Positions 17,281-26,103 are shown, counted from the stretch's first letter. The stretch: DNA of 64,000 nucleotides from Actinoplanes cyaneus (GCF_016862095.1 NZ_BOMH01000040.1:1-64000); one strand, 5' to 3'. The notes: a model not told the origin generated them from the letters alone. Program-made: numbers and translations.

Positions 17281-17738
17281 ATTTTCAATTCTTGTGCCGG
17301 CTCACTGGGCCGGCGCAGGTGGTCGACCGGCTGCGTGCCGCTAGCGGTCGACCGGAGTGATGGGCATCGGCTGCGATCACCTCTTGTCGGGTCGGGGACG
17401 TCGTGATTACGCGTTGCTGCGGTATCTCGTCCTCCTTCTCCAACTCAGCTGTTCGCCAGAACAAGCCGGATGTACCAGTTGCGATGCCGGCCGGAGCCGA
17501 CCTGGAAAACATATCCCCGTTCGCCGCCAATTTCTAGAGTCGCCGCTGTAGATTTTTTCGCCGTGTCCCGGATTGACCTGCGATAACGCAAGCGCCCGTC
17601 AATGCCTGCAAGCCCATCCACCCCCGCGATCAAGATCCTCCAACCACCTTTCCCGTACGCCGTGAGACGCCCGCCCCGCGCCTCCGGCCGCCCGCGACCC
17701 CCGCCGTTGTCCAGGCTCCGGCCGCGCCCACCCCCACC
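17281..17738. other. Intergenic region, lower GC, no supported gene
   Basis: The part from about 17370 to 17620 has lower GC than its surroundings. A minus-strand frame ending at 17445 (VFQVGSGRHRNWYIRLVLANS at its C-terminus) looks more protein-like than typical shadows and may be a gene remnant; it has no clear start or family. A copy of the CGTACGCCGTGAG motif lies at 17654-17666. Confidence 0.4.
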
Positions 17739-17740
17739 GG

Positions 17741-17952
17741 CTGGCCCTCAGGGCTGTCTCCGCCCGCTGAAACAACCCTCACCACCAGCTCACCCCTCTC
17801 GACTGGCCCTGAAGGCTGTGTCCCGCCGCCGAAGCAACCCCCAGCACCAGCTCACCGCCCTCGGCTGGCCCTGAAGGGTGTGTCCGGCCGCTGAAACAAC
17901 CCCCCAGCACTAGCTCGCCGCCCTCGGCTGGCGCTCAAGGGTGTGTCCGGGA
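17741..17952. repeat. Tandem ~62-bp repeat array A (3.5 copies)
   Basis: Units anchored at CTGG(C)CCT begin at 17741, 17803, 17865 and 17928, a spacing of 62-63 bases. Each has a GGCTGGCCCTGAAGGGTGTG-like left half and a CAACCCCCAGCACCAGCTC-like right half that are imperfect inverted complements. The last partial copy runs into the 3' end of the membrane-protein gene and supplies its stop codon. Clearly related to arrays B and C. Confidence 0.8.
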
Positions 17953-18412
17953 GGCTGGAGGCGCCGTGAGCGCCGGCCGGGACAGGCGGCTGGCGACCGC
18001 CGTCGCGGTGATCACCAGGACCACGCCGATCGGGATGGCGGCCATGGCCAGCAGGCCGCCGCCGATATTGCCGCCCATCACGCCGGCAGTCAGCGCGCGA
18101 CCGGTGAGGGCGGCCAGGAACCCGGCCGCGACCAGCGGAATCAGCACGAACCCCCAGGTCCAGCGAAGCCGGCGAGTGAGAGTCGCCCCCACCAGCACCA
18201 TCGTGGAGGCGACCGCGACGAGGCAGGCCACGATGCCGATCACACGGTCAGCGGCGGCACCGAAACTGACCGCCTCGTAGCCGTAGTCCAGCGGGTATGC
18301 CTTCACGCAGCAGGTCCGGATCGGTCATGTCACCGATCAGCCACCAGGCAGCGACAGGCGCGGCGACGACCACGGCGATCCCCGAACGCAGAAGTGCCTT
18401 ACGCGAACTCAT
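17935..18412 (-). pseudogene. Small membrane protein gene, apparently frameshifted
   Basis: The ATG at 18412 has an excellent GGAGG 6 bases upstream and opens a frame with one membrane helix (GIAVVVAAPVAAWWLIGDM) that stops at 18248 after 54 codons. The next frame, 18306 to 17935, continues as a plausible protein with four hydrophobic segments, but its GTG has no ribosome-binding site. Joining the frames near 18300 (one-base shift) gives one protein of about 158 residues with an N-terminal helix and four more. Either a real frameshift mutation, a programmed shift or a sequencing error. No family recognised. Confidence 0.6.
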
Positions 18413-18489
18413 CCCATCCTCCGGCTGCGTCGTACGAGGTCACGAGCGTAGATCCCACCATCAAGATCACAAACAGTTCGCCGGCCCCG

Positions 18490-18714
18490 ATGGTGCTTCC
18501 GTCCGTTACACCGCTGAGGGCCGGCCCGCTCCTGACGACTGACTCTCAGCGGTGCTTCAGCCCGGGCGATGCACCCGTGGGCACCAGCCGGCTTTCCGCG
18601 GCTGGCTCTCAGCGGTGCTTCAACCGCGCGATGCACCCCTGAGCACCAGCCGGCATCCCGCGGCTGGCTCTCAGCGGTGTTTCCGCTCACTGAGGCACCG
18701 CTGGGCACCAGCCG
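18490..18714. repeat. Tandem ~62-bp palindromic repeat array B (3.5 copies)
   Basis: CTCTCAGCGGTG anchors copies at 18543, 18606 and 18668, with a partial copy from about 18490. Each full unit reads GGCTGGCTCTCAGCGGTG, about 16 bases of loop, then GCACCCCTGAGCACCAGCC, which is an inverted complement with two or three mismatches. It lies between the start of the frameshifted membrane gene and the end of the XRE regulator gene. Confidence 0.85.
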
Positions 18715-18792
18715 GCCGGGCGGGGCGCGGCTGGGGTCGTGGTCGACGGTGGACGGGCTGACGACGTACCGGGGAAGGCGGGCGAACGCGGG

Positions 18793-19638
18793 TCAGTCGA
18801 CGAGGGACTGGGTGCCGAGGACGATGGCCAGGGCGAGACGCTCGGCGTCCTCGGTGTGCGGCTCGGCGCTGTAGACCATGATGCGGAGATCGTCGAACGC
18901 GACCGTCAGCGTGTCGCAGTCCAGCGTCAGGCGGCCGGCCGACGGGTGGTCGATCACCTTGCGACGTGACGGGTCCGGCGCCGGGGGCGGGGCCTCCGCG
19001 TCCCACAACTGCGTGAAGCGCGGGCACGCGGCGGCCAGGTCGGCGATGAGCCGCGACAGGGTCCGGTCGGCCGGGTACCGGGAGGCGGTCAGGCGCAGGT
19101 CGGCGACCAGCCGGGCCTCGTGGTCGGCCTGCTCCTGCGGGGTGTTCACGACCCGGGTCCGATTGCCGGTCAGGTTGCGCCAGATGGCGTTGCGCTCCAG
19201 CCCGCGCCAGGTCGTCGTGTCGCCCATCAGCGCGTCGTAGGCCGCGTTGGCCAGCACCACCGTCCAGCTCGCGTCGTAGACGACGATCGGGTTGCCGGAG
19301 AGCCGGTCGAGCAGGCGCTGCACGCTGGCGGTGACCCGGGACGTGACGACGCCGTGGCCCGGGGCGGCGTGACCGGCGAGCTGGAAGAGCAGGTCACGCT
19401 CGCTGTCGGACACCCGCAGCGCCCGGGCCAGCGACTCGACCACCTGCGCGGACGGGGCGGTGGCGCGGCCCTGCTCGAGGCGGGTCAGGTAGTCCGCCGA
19501 GATGCCGGCGAGGGTGGCCAGTTCCTCGCGGCGCAGGCCGGTGGCGCGACGGCGCGAACCGGCCGGGATCCCGGCGGCCTCGGGGGTGACCCGATCACGC
19601 AGGCGACGGACCGTCCTGCCGAACTCCCACGACTCCAC
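18793..19638 (-). CDS. XRE-family regulator with MLTR ligand-binding domain (MmyB-like)
   Basis: 281 residues. The N-terminal HTH_XRE has RRATGLRREELATLAGIS and DYLTRLEQGRATAPS, signature words of the MmyB/MLTR group. The C-terminal PAS-like domain shows NPIVVYDASWTVVLANAAYDALMG and runs to about residue 270; in this family it binds a fatty-acid-like or small aromatic ligand. These regulators usually control an adjacent oxidoreductase, but none is next to it here. Followed by the B array. Confidence 0.9.
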   Translation of the reverse strand: MESWEFGRTVRRLRDRVTPEAAGIPAGSRRRATGLRREELATLAGISADYLTRLEQGRATAPSAQVVESLARALRVSDSERDLLFQLAGHAAPGHGVVTSRVTASVQRLLDRLSGNPIVVYDASWTVVLANAAYDALMGDTTTWRGLERNAIWRNLTGNRTRVVNTPQEQADHEARLVADLRLTASRYPADRTLSRLIADLAAACPRFTQLWDAEAPPPAPDPSRRKVIDHPSAGRLTLDCDTLTVAFDDLRIMVYSAEPHTEDAERLALAIVLGTQSLVD

Positions 19639-19768
19639 GCCCCCAAGTCTCCTCGTGCCGCCGGATGTTGTCCTGGCCCTGGCAGTCCTACGAAAAGCGG
19701 GCTGCCGGCGAGAAGCGGGCTCACGGCGTACGCGCGAATCGTCTTTTGATCGGCTCTGAGGCGAAGGG

Positions 19769-20359
19769 TCAGGCCACGCGGCGGACGATCGCGAGCATCG
19801 CTTCCTCGATCTCCTCGATCGGCCGGTCGGGCTGGAAGACCAGCCAGTCCACGGCGACGACCAGCCCCACTCCGAACAGGGCCGCGGACGCGACCCGCAC
19901 GTCCAGGTCGGCCGGGAGCGCCCCGGAGTCCACCCCGGCCTGGACCGTCTCCGCGATCACGCCGATCGCCTGCTCGCGGAGCAGGACCAGGGTCTGCTGC
20001 CACTCCCGGTTCGTCCGCCACATCTCGGAGACGAGCAGCTGGGCGAAGGCCCGGTATCGCTGGATGTAGGAGAGCTGCGCCCGGACCAGCGCCCGCACCG
20101 CCTCGCGCGGCGGCAATCCTTGCACCGCGGCGCGGAACTCGTCGGTGAGCAGCCCGATCCCGTGCCGCAGCAGCTCCTCGAAGAGGTCGGTCTTGGACTT
20201 GAAGTTGTAGTAGACCGTGCCCTTGGCCACGTTGGCCCGCAGGGCGATGTCGTCCACCGTGGTCTCGTTGAAGCCTTTCTCGGCGATCAGCTGCACGGCA
20301 GCCTCGTACAGCTTCTGCCGGGTGTCCTCACGTCGCCGGCCCCGCCCGTCGCTCACCAC
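19769..20359 (-). CDS. TetR-family transcriptional repressor
   Basis: 196 residues. The N-terminal TetR HTH reads FNETTVDDIALRANVAKGTVYYNF; the remaining helices form a typical TetR_C ligand domain. It begins 9 bases after the YhgE gene, so it is the last gene of the ATPase-YhgE-TetR operon. A perfect 14-base palindrome directly before the operon is its likely operator, making this an autoregulated export module. Confidence 0.92.
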   Translation of the reverse strand: MVSDGRGRRREDTRQKLYEAAVQLIAEKGFNETTVDDIALRANVAKGTVYYNFKSKTDLFEELLRHGIGLLTDEFRAAVQGLPPREAVRALVRAQLSYIQRYRAFAQLLVSEMWRTNREWQQTLVLLREQAIGVIAETVQAGVDSGALPADLDVRVASAALFGVGLVVAVDWLVFQPDRPIEEIEEAMLAIVRRVA

Positions 20360-20368
20360 GAGCCCAGG

Positions 20369-22507
20369 TTAGAGGACCAGCTCGGGATGCAGATCGGTGG
20401 TGCTCATCCGGCGTTTCCGGCCGGCGACGACAACCGTCAGCAGGAAGGCGACGAGACCGAAACCGGCCAGGACGATCGCGCCGTGCACGACCGGCCCGGA
20501 CTCACCGCCGTCGATCGCGTGGCGCATGGCTTCGACGACGTACGTCATGGGCAGCAACGGGTGGATGGCCTGGAAGAACCCGGGCGAGGTCTGCACCGGG
20601 TACGTCCCGCCGGACGAGGTGAGCTGGAACATCAGCAGGACCAGCGCCACGATCCGGCCGGGCGCGCCGAGGGCCGCCCCGATCAGCTGCATGATCGCGG
20701 CGAAGACGGCGGCGGTCCCGGCGAGCAGGCCGAGGCTGGTCCACGGGTGGACCGGAGACAGCCCGAGACCGAAACGGACCACGGTGTAGAGCAGCGCCGC
20801 CTGAACCAGGCCCATCAGCACCCCGGGGAGCAGTCCGGCCAGGGCGACCCGGGGCGCGGGCGCACCCGACGCCAGGTAGCGGCGGTTCAGCGGGCGCAAC
20901 AGCATGTAGTTGATCATCGCGCCGACCCAGAGGGCCAGGGCCAGGAAGTACGGGGCGAAGCCGACGCCGTACGTCCCGGCGGGGTTGCGCACCACCCGGT
21001 CGAGCGAGACCGGGTCGGCCAGGATGCCGGAGCGCGCGGACGCGTCGTCGTAGCCGGGAATCTGCTTCGCGCCGTCGGCGAGCTGGTCCGCGAGCTGCCC
21101 GGCCCCGTCCTGCAGGTCGGTGAGCGCGTCGGCGATCTTGTGCCCGCCGTCGGAGAGCTTCGCCAGCCCGTTGTCGAGCTCGCGGGCGCCACTGGCCAGC
21201 CGGTAGACGCCGTTCTCCAGCTCGTTCGCGCCGTCCGCGGCCTGCGCGGTGCCGGTCTGCAGCTTCTTGGCGCCGGTGGCGAGCTGGTCCAGGCCGCTCG
21301 CGAGCTGGTCCACCTGGGAGCGGGCGTTCGCCACGTCGTCGGCCAGGTGCGGCGCGGCGGCGGCCACCACGCGGGCGTCCTTCGCCACCTCGCGCAGCTT
21401 GACGCGCAGCCCGTCCAGGTCTGCCGCGCCGACCCGCTGCTGGATCCGCTCGGCGTCGGCGACCAGGCGTGCGGCCAGGCCTTTCGCCTCCGGCAGGCCG
21501 TCGCTGTCGGGCAGCTCGTTCAGCTGCGCCTGCAGGTTCTTCGCGTCCTGGACGGCCCGGTCGGCGGCGTCGTCGATCGCGCCGACGTTCTTCGCGAGCA
21601 GGTCGGCGCCGTTCGCGACCAGGGTCGCGGCGTTCTCGATGGTCTGCGCGTTGTCCCGCAGCACCGGCTCGACCTTGTCGGCGGCGGCGTCGACAGCGGT
21701 GGCCAGCTTGCGGCCGCCGGTCGCGGCCTGCGCGGTGCCCGAGGCGAGCTGGCCGGCGCCGGTCTCCAGCTGCTCGAGGCCGTCCGCGAGCTGGCCGACG
21801 CCGCGGCCGGCGGCACCGAGCTTGCCGGCGATCTGGCCGGCGCCGTCGTGCGCGTGGTCGATCCCGGCGGCCTCCTCGGCGGCGCCCTTGTGGATGGTGC
21901 CGGCGCCGTCGGCGAGCTGCCCGGCGCCGTCGGCGGCCTCCTTGGTCTTCGCCTTCAGGTCGGTGAACCCGATCAGCATCTGGTCGTAGTACTTCGCCGA
22001 GGCGCTGGTGCTCGCGGCGGCCCGGACCTCGTCGAAGGCGGTGCGGGCGAAAACGCCGGAAAGGTAGTTGGTGGAATCGTCGGAGACGGCACTCAACTGC
22101 GCGTTCTCCGGCTTCTTCGCGGCGTTGGGAGCGGCGGCCAGATTGCCCGAGAAGTCGGCGGGGATGTGCAGCTCGATCTGGTACTTGCCGTCCTTGAGAC
22201 CCGATTCCGCGGTCTTCGCGTCGACGACGTGCCAGTCGAAGACCTGACGCTGGATGAGCTCGTCGGCCAGGTCATGGCCCGCGTCGACGGTCTCGCCGTT
22301 CTGCGCGGTCGCCGGTTTGTCCTCGACGACCAGGGCGGCGGGAATGTGGTTGAGCCGGCCGTAAGGATCCCAGAACGCATAGAGGTAAAGGGCGCCGTAG
22401 AGCAGCGGCACGACGGCCAGAACTGCCAGGGCGGCGGCGGTCAGGCGGCTCCGGAAGAAACGACGGAGTTCGAGGCCGGCCAGTGAGAGGGATGAGAATC
22501 CGATCAT
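20369..22507 (-). CDS. YhgE/Pip-family membrane protein
   Basis: 712 residues; the ATG at 22507 overlaps the stop of the ATPase gene (ATGA), and the long upstream frame is Arg/Gly-rich shadow. An N-terminal membrane helix (LTAAALAVLAVVPLLYGALYL) is followed by a large extracytoplasmic region. Its middle consists of repeated GAGQLADG/LASGxxQ-like heptads of coiled-coil type, and a C-terminal block of about five helices follows. This is the YhgE/Pip plan (phage-infection protein, ESX-like secretion accessory, ABC-2-like). With the neighbouring ATPase it probably forms an export complex. Confidence 0.9.
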   Translation of the reverse strand: MIGFSSLSLAGLELRRFFRSRLTAAALAVLAVVPLLYGALYLYAFWDPYGRLNHIPAALVVEDKPATAQNGETVDAGHDLADELIQRQVFDWHVVDAKTAESGLKDGKYQIELHIPADFSGNLAAAPNAAKKPENAQLSAVSDDSTNYLSGVFARTAFDEVRAAASTSASAKYYDQMLIGFTDLKAKTKEAADGAGQLADGAGTIHKGAAEEAAGIDHAHDGAGQIAGKLGAAGRGVGQLADGLEQLETGAGQLASGTAQAATGGRKLATAVDAAADKVEPVLRDNAQTIENAATLVANGADLLAKNVGAIDDAADRAVQDAKNLQAQLNELPDSDGLPEAKGLAARLVADAERIQQRVGAADLDGLRVKLREVAKDARVVAAAAPHLADDVANARSQVDQLASGLDQLATGAKKLQTGTAQAADGANELENGVYRLASGARELDNGLAKLSDGGHKIADALTDLQDGAGQLADQLADGAKQIPGYDDASARSGILADPVSLDRVVRNPAGTYGVGFAPYFLALALWVGAMINYMLLRPLNRRYLASGAPAPRVALAGLLPGVLMGLVQAALLYTVVRFGLGLSPVHPWTSLGLLAGTAAVFAAIMQLIGAALGAPGRIVALVLLMFQLTSSGGTYPVQTSPGFFQAIHPLLPMTYVVEAMRHAIDGGESGPVVHGAIVLAGFGLVAFLLTVVVAGRKRRMSTTDLHPELVL

Positions 22508-23283
22508 TTCGCACCCTGTTCTTCGGTGTCTTCTTCCGAGGTCGTCTCCTGGGCCGGAGGCGTGTCCTCGACGGGCTCTGCCACGGGCGCCGGCTCGTCC
22601 ACGGGCGCCGGCTCGTCCACAACCGGCTCCGGCTCTTCCGCAGCGGGCTCCGGCTCCTCTACAGGCTTCGGGGACTCCTGGACCTCCGCGTGGCCCGGCT
22701 CGCCCGTTCTCGGGTCGCTCAGCACCACCACCCGGGACACCCGCGCCGGATCGATCGCACGTGCCGTGACCAGCACCGCCACGCCCTGCGCTGCCACTTC
22801 GCCGAGCAACGCCCACAGCGCGGCCTGCTCCCCCGCGTCCAGCCCGCTGTCCACCCCGTCCAGCGCGATCAGCGACGGCCCTGCCAGACGCGCCAGGATC
22901 ACCCCCAGGACCTGCTTCTGGTACGGCGTGAGATCGCGCCCCCGCGCCAGCGGGTCCAGCCCGTGCAGGTCCACCGCGGCGGCCCCCCGGCGTGGACGCC
23001 CGAGCAGCGCCAGCCGTTCATCGACGTGCTCCCGGACGGTGAACACCGGCTCGGGGTCGTTGACGCCGGTCACGTGCGCGAGTGCCGCCGGACCGGACAG
23101 GGAAACCTGGCCCGCGGACAACCGCAGCTTGCGCGCCAGGGCGAGCAGTGTGCTGGTCCGGCCGCTGCCGGGCGGCCCGGTGACGGCGACGGTCTCGCCT
23201 GCGTCGATCGTCAGGTCGAGATCCCGCAGGAGCCAGCGCCGGTGGTGCCGCACCCCGGCGCCGGTCGCTGTCAGCACCGTCAT
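22504..23283 (-). CDS. ABC-type ATP-binding protein with degenerate motifs and acidic tail
   Basis: 259 residues. The ATPase fold is recognisable to about residue 190, but key motifs deviate: Walker A is GPPGSGRTS, with Arg in place of the catalytic Lys; the signature region reads LTPYQKQVLG; Walker B is SLIALDGVDSG, lacking the usual catalytic Glu. The last 65 residues are Pro/Glu/Val-rich repeats (EPVVDEPAPVDEPAPV) of strongly acidic character. It is first in the operon with YhgE and TetR. It may bind nucleotide without normal hydrolysis; this is inference. Confidence 0.82.
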   Translation of the reverse strand: MTVLTATGAGVRHHRRWLLRDLDLTIDAGETVAVTGPPGSGRTSTLLALARKLRLSAGQVSLSGPAALAHVTGVNDPEPVFTVREHVDERLALLGRPRRGAAAVDLHGLDPLARGRDLTPYQKQVLGVILARLAGPSLIALDGVDSGLDAGEQAALWALLGEVAAQGVAVLVTARAIDPARVSRVVVLSDPRTGEPGHAEVQESPKPVEEPEPAAEEPEPVVDEPAPVDEPAPVAEPVEDTPPAQETTSEEDTEEQGAK

Positions 23284-23300
23284 GAAGACTCCTCATTTGA

Positions 23301-23314
23301 ACTGACCGGTCAGT
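23301..23314. promoter_or_regulatory. TetR operator: perfect 14-base palindrome
   Basis: ACTGACCGGTCAGT is its own reverse complement and lies 17 bases before the start of the ATPase-YhgE-TetR operon. On the minus strand its edge overlaps TAGACT, a good -10 (23312-23317), so a bound repressor would block RNA polymerase. GACYGRNCGGTC-type sites are typical of TetR family members. Confidence 0.8.
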
Positions 23315-23395
23315 CTAAAAACATACCCGCGGCAGATCGTGGGACTGTCCACAGGTGGTGGACATCACGCCCGGGTGACCGGCAGGATCGGGGTC

Positions 23396-24382
23396 ATGTC
23401 GATGCGATGGGGCATGACCGTGCCGCTCGGTGGCGTTCCGCTGGCCGATCACGCTGCCGTTTTCACTGCTCTGGCCGATGCCGGGTTCACCGACGCGTGG
23501 TCCTCCGAGGTGGCCGGCACCGATGCGTTCACGCCACTCACGCTCGCCGCGGCCTGGGAGCCACGGCTGCGCCTCGGCACCGCGATCGCCCCCGTCTACA
23601 CGCGCGGGCCCGGCCTGCTCGCGATGACCGCGGCGGCGCTCGCCGAGACCGCGCCCGGGCGGTTCCAGTTCGGGATCGGCGCGTCGTCACCGGTGGTGGC
23701 CGGCGACTGGAACGCGGCAGAGTTCGTCAAGCCGTTCGCGCGCAGCCGCGACACGCTCCGCTTCCTGCGCGGCGCGCTCGCCGGCGAGCTGGTCGACCAG
23801 GAGTTCTCCACGTTCACCGTGAAACGCTTCCGCCTGGAGCGTCCGCCGGCCGTCCCGCCGCGCATCATGCTGGCCGCGCTACGCCCGCAGATGCTGCACC
23901 TGGCAGCCGCCGAGGCCGACGGCGTGATCCTCAACTGGCTCTCCGCCGGCGACGTGCACACCGCGCTCGCCGAGATCAAGGACACCGGCCCGGATTTCGA
24001 CGTGGCGACCCGGATCTTCGTCGTCCCCACCGACGACGCGGCCTACGCGCGGAGCATCGGCCGCCGGCTCATCACGTCGTATCTGACCGTTCCCGCCTAT
24101 GCCGCGTTCCACCGCTGGCTGGGCCGGTCGGAGATCCTCGCCCCGATGTGGCAGGCCTGGGAGTCCGGGGACCGCAAGGGCGCGCTGGCCGCCATCCCGG
24201 ATTCGCTGGTCGACGAGCTGATCGTGCACGGCGCTCCGGACCAGGTCCGAGCCCGGGTCCGGGTCTACGCCGACGCCGGGGTCACCGTCCCGGTGATGGC
24301 CCTGCTGCCGACGCCGGAGCTGGAGCGTGGCGGCTTCTCCGCGCTGATGTCGCTGATCGCCGCGCTCGGCCGCCCCGCCTGA
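23396..24382 (+). CDS. LLM-class flavin/F420-dependent oxidoreductase
   Basis: 328 residues, bacterial luciferase-like TIM barrel. Visible: WSSEVAGTDAFTPL, LRLGTAIAPVYTRGP, RFQFGIGASSPVVAGDWN and ADGVILNWLS, the pattern of F420-dependent LLM enzymes in actinobacteria. Start ATG at 23396 (with an ATG 6 bases later) is chosen over 23339 because the intervening residues do not fit the family. Divergent from the YhgE operon. Substrate unknown. Confidence 0.88.
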   Translation: MSMRWGMTVPLGGVPLADHAAVFTALADAGFTDAWSSEVAGTDAFTPLTLAAAWEPRLRLGTAIAPVYTRGPGLLAMTAAALAETAPGRFQFGIGASSPVVAGDWNAAEFVKPFARSRDTLRFLRGALAGELVDQEFSTFTVKRFRLERPPAVPPRIMLAALRPQMLHLAAAEADGVILNWLSAGDVHTALAEIKDTGPDFDVATRIFVVPTDDAAYARSIGRRLITSYLTVPAYAAFHRWLGRSEILAPMWQAWESGDRKGALAAIPDSLVDELIVHGAPDQVRARVRVYADAGVTVPVMALLPTPELERGGFSALMSLIAALGRPA

Positions 24383-24562
24383 CCGCACGCCGGCCATCCA
24401 GCGCTGTGCCTCACCTCACGCCGGCCGGTTCACACCACCCCGGCGATCACCGCGGGCGCCTGCGACGAAGTCGTGCGGCATCGCGGCGGGCATCGTCGCC
24501 GGGCCGTGCGGCATCGCGGCACTTCGGCGGGCGCCGAACCGTCGCCGGCGAACAATGGCGCC

Positions 24563-25261
24563 ATGAGTGATGCCTCGGAACTGGCGGCGTTCGCGGCCCT
24601 GCTCGCCGACCGCACCCGGGCCGCGATGTGCCTCGCCCTGTTCGACGGCCGCGCGTGGACCGCGGGCGAGCTGGCCGCGCACGCCGGCGTGGCCCGGTCG
24701 ACGGCGACCGGTCACCTGGACCGGCTGATCGGCGGCGGCCTGCTGGTCGAGGCGCGGCAGGGGCGGCACCGGTACGTCCGGCTCGCCGACCCCGGTGTCG
24801 CCGGCCTGCTGGAGGACATCACCGCCCGCCTCGAGCCCGGCCTCCCACCGGCGCGCGGCCTGCGGGCGGCGACGGCGGATGCCGCCCTGCGCCGCGGCCG
24901 AACCTGTTACGACCACCTCGCGGGGCGGCTCGGCGTGGCGGTCACCGACGCGTTGACCGCCGCGGGAGTGCTCGACCAGGCGGCCGGTTTCGCGGTCACC
25001 GACGACGGGCTGACCTGGCTGACGGACCGGCTGGGCGTGGCGCCCGATCGGCTGCGGGCGGGCCGGCGGCCACTGGCCCGGGCGTGCCTGGACTGGACCG
25101 AGCGGCGATCACATCTGGGCGGGCTGGCCGGGGCACGGGTCTGCGAGACGTTCCTCGATCGGCGCTGGGTGACCCGGATCGGCTCGGGCCGGGCGGTCCG
25201 TGTCACGCCGGCCGGGCAGGCCGCCCTGCACGAGCTGCTGGGGCTCACCGGGCTCGACTGA
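24563..25261 (+). CDS. ArsR-like winged-helix regulator
   Basis: 232 residues from the ATG at 24563. The N-terminal winged helix (AFAALLADRTRAAMCLALFDG, AGVARSTATGHLDRLI, RHRYVRLAD) is of ArsR type. The C-terminal half (RTCYDHLAGRLGVAVTDAL, RRPLARACLDWTERRSHLGG) matches the longer ArsR-like proteins that carry a second winged-helix-like domain with a conserved CxDWTERR segment. A direct repeat of CGTGCGGCATCGCGGC precedes the gene near 24473 and 24508. Confidence 0.88.
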   Translation: MSDASELAAFAALLADRTRAAMCLALFDGRAWTAGELAAHAGVARSTATGHLDRLIGGGLLVEARQGRHRYVRLADPGVAGLLEDITARLEPGLPPARGLRAATADAALRRGRTCYDHLAGRLGVAVTDALTAAGVLDQAAGFAVTDDGLTWLTDRLGVAPDRLRAGRRPLARACLDWTERRSHLGGLAGARVCETFLDRRWVTRIGSGRAVRVTPAGQAALHELLGLTGLD

Positions 25262-25325
25262 CCTCGCCACGCCGGGCGTGACCAGTGCGAACGAGATGAG
25301 CGGGGCAAACGGCGTACCGAAGCGA

Positions 25326-25358
25326 AAGGAGCGCAACCCGAAGGATTGCGCTCCTTTC
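25326..25358. terminator. Bidirectional terminator
   Basis: AAAGGAGCGCAA (25326-25337) pairs perfectly with TTGCGCTCCTTT (25347-25358) across a 9-base loop. The symmetry gives a short U-run in both directions. It sits between the ends of the convergent ArsR-like and PadR genes. Confidence 0.85.
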
Positions 25359-25407
25359 CCGCGGGCCTGGACCGGCGACGGCCCCAGGTTTTCCGCAGTC
25401 ACCGCTG

Positions 25408-26019
25408 TCACTCGCCGTCGGCGAGAATCGCGTACAGCTTGCGCTTGGTGTCGTTGAGCACCTCGAGTGCCCGCTGACGCTGCTCCGGCGTGCCGGAGAA
25501 CCCGACCTGCTTGAGCGCGCTGAAGATGCCGACCGCCGCGTCGCGGAAGTCCTGCACCTGGTTGAGGGTGTCGTCGCCGAACTGCGCCCACGGCGGGTTC
25601 TGCGCGGCGGTCTCGGCCTCGGGCCGGCCGTCGGCGGTGAGCTGGTAGCTCTTGCGGCCGCCCTCGGCGGTCGCCTCGATCAGGCCCTCGTCCTCCAGCA
25701 GCTGGAGGGTGGGGTAGATCGAGCCGGGGCTGGGGCGCCAGATCCCGTTGGTGCGGGCATCCAGCTCCTGGATCATCTCGTAGCCGTGCATGGGGCGCTC
25801 CAGCAGCAGCGCCAGGACGGCGGGGCGGACGTTGAGCCGGCCGCGACCGCCGCGGCGACCACCGCCTCGCCCGCCGAACTCACCGCCACCAGGGCCGAAC
25901 GCGCCGCCGGGACCGAACCCGCCGTGACCGCCCGGGCCACCGGAACCGAAGGGGAATCCGGGCGGGAAGCCGAAACCGCGCATGCGACGTCCGTGATGAC
26001 TCTCGTGGGGGAACCTCAT
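25408..26019 (-). CDS. PadR-family transcriptional regulator
   Basis: 203 residues, from the ATG at 26019 with GGAGAAGG upstream; the longer open frame is antisense to the next gene. The first 60 residues are low-complexity Gly/Phe/Pro/Arg (repeated GGFGPGG-like blocks). The PadR winged helix follows: LNVRPAVLALLLERPMHGYE, NGIWRPSPGSIYPTLQLLEDEG, GRKSYQLTADG. A C-terminal helical tail completes it. PadR repressors usually bind their own promoter; an inverted repeat lies just upstream. Confidence 0.92.
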   Translation of the reverse strand: MRFPHESHHGRRMRGFGFPPGFPFGSGGPGGHGGFGPGGAFGPGGGEFGGRGGGRRGGRGRLNVRPAVLALLLERPMHGYEMIQELDARTNGIWRPSPGSIYPTLQLLEDEGLIEATAEGGRKSYQLTADGRPEAETAAQNPPWAQFGDDTLNQVQDFRDAAVGIFSALKQVGFSGTPEQRQRALEVLNDTKRKLYAILADGE

Positions 26020-26034
26020 GACCTTCTCCGTTCT

Positions 26035-26065
26035 GTTGTCGATAGCTAGACGATATATCGGCAAC
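26035..26065. promoter_or_regulatory. Probable PadR operator
   Basis: GTTGTCGATA (26035-26044) and TATCGGCAAC (26056-26065) are inverted with one mismatch and an 11-base spacer, and CGATATATCG inside (26051-26060) is a perfect palindrome. The AT-rich site lies 16 bases before the PadR gene, suggesting autoregulation. Confidence 0.6.
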
Positions 26066-26103
26066 GTGTCGGCTGCAAGGGTTTCCGAACTGATGGGGTT
26101 GCC

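Noticed and set aside
17602..17874. Plus-strand 90-residue open frame across array A
   Set aside because: Composition is dictated by the repeats, there is no ribosome-binding site, and the coding periodicity follows the 62-base units and not codons.
18490..18714. CRISPR array
   Set aside because: The whole ~62-base unit is repeated with drift; there are no constant repeats with unique spacers, and no cas genes are present.
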